Below, one piece after another: positions 5,835 to 6,165 of a stretch of 6,165 nucleotides of DNA. Both the position numbers and the translations under genes were made by a program. This stretch comes from an uncultured Amylibacter sp. (GTDB lineage Bacteria; Pseudomonadota; Alphaproteobacteria; Rhodobacterales; Rhodobacteraceae): assembly GCA_938001995.1 (NCBI GenBank), contig CALLAV010000143.1:1-6165 (forward strand), written 5' to 3'. Each line of letters starts with the position of its first letter. Position 1 is the stretch's first letter. The notes beneath the pieces are model-generated. The model was not told where the DNA came from and made no database searches. It was given only the letters and a program-made list of their open reading frames with translations.

Positions 5835-5849
5835 TTACGTAAGACACGT
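5816..5849. repeat. two interlocking dyads in the PqiA-like gene leader
   Basis: GAACA and TGTTC form an 18-bp dyad with an 8-base spacer (5816-5833). Overlapping it, ACGTGT and ACACGT form a 24-bp dyad with a 12-base spacer (5826-5849). The second dyad encloses the perfect 8-bp palindrome TTACGTAA (5835-5842), whose centre is offset by one base. The overlap of the first dyad with the candidate promoter suggests an operator, but the regulator is unknown. Confidence 0.45.
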
Positions 5850-5867
5850 CAGAGTAAAATTGAAGGG

Positions 5868-6165
5868 TTAACGCATCTGGGACCACACTGTGTCCTCGAA
5901 ATAGTCTTGCAGGCTGTCGGACAGGCGGTAGCGGCGGGTGATTGTGGGCAGGACTTCGTGAGTGTCCACGGCGGTTTGGCAAAGTTGGGTGAGTTTGGCG
6001 AATTGCGTGATGGCATGGGCTTCGATATCCGCGATTTTGGAGTTGGTTCGGATTTTGGCGGCAATCTCGGCTGATTTCGTAGCGAGGTGGTCTGCGAGCG
6101 GCAAATGAACGCCATTGGTGTCCATCTCGGCGAACATTTTTGCGCCGAGTTGGGAGCGCTGATCG
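5868..6165 (-). CDS. unrecognised protein, C-terminal part only
   Basis: The reading frame is open from the right edge to a TAA at 5870-5868, giving the last 98-99 residues of a longer protein. I do not recognise it. The visible part has no membrane helix and no cysteine cluster. It is rich in Ala, Thr, Lys and Asp/Glu with a pattern suggesting several amphipathic helices, for example HLATKSAEIAAKIR and IEAHAITQFAKLTQ, and it ends in a more polar segment with YRLSDSLQDYFED. An ATG at 6137-6135 could start an 89-residue protein, but the frame stays open upstream to the window edge without a ribosome site at that ATG, so a truncated view of a larger gene is more likely. It lies 79 bases before the PqiA-like gene, and the dyad-rich leader between them suggests they are not one simple operon. 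Base composition resembles the conserved genes. Confidence 0.6.
   Translation of the reverse strand, partial: DQRSQLGAKMFAEMDTNGVHLPLADHLATKSAEIAAKIRTNSKIADIEAHAITQFAKLTQLCQTAVDTHEVLPTITRRYRLSDSLQDYFEDTVWSQMR

Noticed and set aside
1..6165. A defence, mobile or otherwise new multi-gene system
   Set aside because: I looked on both strands for transposase, integrase, toxin-antitoxin, CRISPR repeats, tRNA or attachment sites and saw none; the genes are mostly housekeeping, with one orphan membrane protein and one unrecognised partial gene.

Overview
This window reads as a chromosomal segment of an alphaproteobacterium, most likely of the Rhodobacterales/Roseobacter group. The grounds are the protein sequences, the moderately high GC of the conserved genes (55-63% in lines I hand-counted) and the gene order PqiA-like / radA / cvpA / purF / SDR. 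The lineage is an inference; there is no rRNA or other marker gene to confirm it. Every gene I can support lies on the minus strand, so transcription runs from the right edge to the left edge. Coding density is high, and no stretch longer than about 110 bases lacks a gene.

Layout in order of transcription: (1) the C-terminal part of an unrecognised soluble, probably helical protein (5868-6165, cut by the window edge). (2) A four-helix membrane protein of the single-domain PqiA type (5312-5788), preceded by a 79-base leader with a candidate promoter and two interlocking dyads. (3) A 106-base AT-rich leader, then radA (3832-5205), the DNA-repair ATPase with zinc finger, Walker A, KNRFG and Lon-like domain. 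(4) cvpA (3212-3817), 14 bases after radA with a good ribosome binding site. (5) A 102-base gap holding a strong imperfect stem-loop and a weak candidate promoter. (6) purF (1637-3109), glutamine-PRPP amidotransferase, with a propeptide and the four cysteines of an Fe-S cluster. (7) A 149-residue single-pass membrane protein of unknown function, low in GC, starting with GTG 10 bases after purF (1177-1626). (8) An SDR-family oxidoreductase with a degenerate active site (495-1145). (9) A HAD-superfamily phosphatase that starts 3 bases after the SDR gene and runs off the left edge (1-491).

The centre of the window is housekeeping: RadA processes recombination intermediates, PurF commits PRPP to purine synthesis, and CvpA is the membrane protein classically co-located with purF. 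The four leftward genes from purF to the HAD phosphatase are spaced tightly enough to be one transcript; SDR to HAD looks translationally coupled. I see no mobile element, CRISPR array, RNA gene, toxin-antitoxin or defence system, and no clearly new multi-gene system. The points most worth a second look are the low-GC orphan inserted after purF with a hairpin across its start codon, the SDR without its catalytic serine, and the dyad-rich leaders before the PqiA-like gene and before purF.
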